A stretch of DNA of 64,000 bases from Taeniopygia guttata (Eukaryota > Chordata > Aves > Passeriformes > Estrildidae): positions 71,411,001-71,475,000 of the forward strand of contig NC_133028.1 of NCBI RefSeq assembly GCF_048771995.1. Reading direction: 5' to 3'. Position numbers and translations under genes: made by a program. Below the pieces are notes generated by a model. That model saw only the letters and a list, made by a program, of their open reading frames with translations, did no database searches and was not told the origin of the DNA. Shown here piece after piece: positions 63,776 through 64,000 of the stretch. The number at the start of each line of letters is the position of its first letter. Position 1 is the stretch's first letter.

Positions 63776-63856
63776 CAGCACTAGGTGGCCCTTCTTGAGA
63801 AGGGGATTTGGACCAGATGACATCCAGATGTCCCATGTAACCTCTATCATTCTATA
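63776..63856 (+). mobile_element. CR1 LINE 3'-end fragment, plus strand
   Basis: The segment reads in CR1 sense orientation: CACTAGGTGGCCCTTCTTGA, then GGGGATTTGGACCAGATGA, then 'CATCCAGATGTCCC', ending 'AACCTCTATCATTCTATA', the terminal octamer region. Only about 80 bp remain. It is in the opposite orientation to the two other CR1 fragments. Confidence 0.88.
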
Positions 63857-64000
63857 AAGTTCAAAATCCCAAAGGATATAAGGAATTTTTTTAATGACTA
63901 AATATATTTTTTTTCCCTTTGAGCACTGTGAACTGCTTACTCTTAACTTGCTCCCACACTCTTGCGTAGGCTCAAGTGTCACTGCAGCATGATATGTTGG
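63857..64000. other. Window end, nothing recognised
   Basis: AT-rich sequence with an eight-base T run at 63908-63915; no gene or repeat seen. Confidence 0.5.

Overview
This window looks like noncoding DNA from a bird nuclear genome, probably a songbird. The base composition is strongly AT-rich. It has no dense reading frames, no operon structure and no ribosome-binding sites. The interspersed repeats are of types I know from birds: 3' ends of CR1 LINEs and several avian endogenous-retrovirus-type LTRs. Family names are from memory of avian repeats and were not searched. The bird call is fairly secure; the songbird call is weaker.

I found no protein-coding gene, tRNA, rRNA or CRISPR array that I can support. 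The longest open frames (178, 164, 157, 152 and 151 codons) match no family I recognise. Several of the long ones lie inside repeats. The window is therefore either a gene desert or part of a long intron, and the sequence does not decide which.

Layout. 1-7.8 kb: AT-rich DNA with a 238-bp polypurine tract (3306-3543). 7.8-9.9 kb: a nested repeat complex, in which an old solo LTR (about 7966-9884, plus) is split by two later solo LTRs (8426-8876 plus; 9231-9648 minus). 10.1-10.35 kb: a perfect 16-bp-arm hairpin next to a long (TATTA)n array. 10.35-24.1 kb: AT-rich DNA with a GAT/AAT array, an A-rich CAAAA array and a 13-bp hairpin. 24.1-25.0 kb: a CR1 3' end (minus) directly abutted by an LTR (minus). 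25-44.6 kb: AT-rich DNA with several simple repeats. 44.63-44.93 kb: an unusual G+T-biased block. 46.57-50.86 kb: two direct copies of an unidentified unit of about 505 bp, with a short CR1 fragment between them. 50.9-61.1 kb: nothing recognised beyond short repeats. 61.1-62.1 kb: a second LTR of the same family as the 8-10 kb one, in the opposite orientation, with a motif expanded into an array of about 38-bp units. 63.1-63.9 kb: a locally GC-rich patch with a strong G-quadruplex motif, then a plus-strand CR1 3' end.

No genes work together here. The interest lies in repeat history (nesting, a direct duplication, a VNTR born inside an LTR) and in sequences able to form non-B DNA. I see no evidence of a new functional system.
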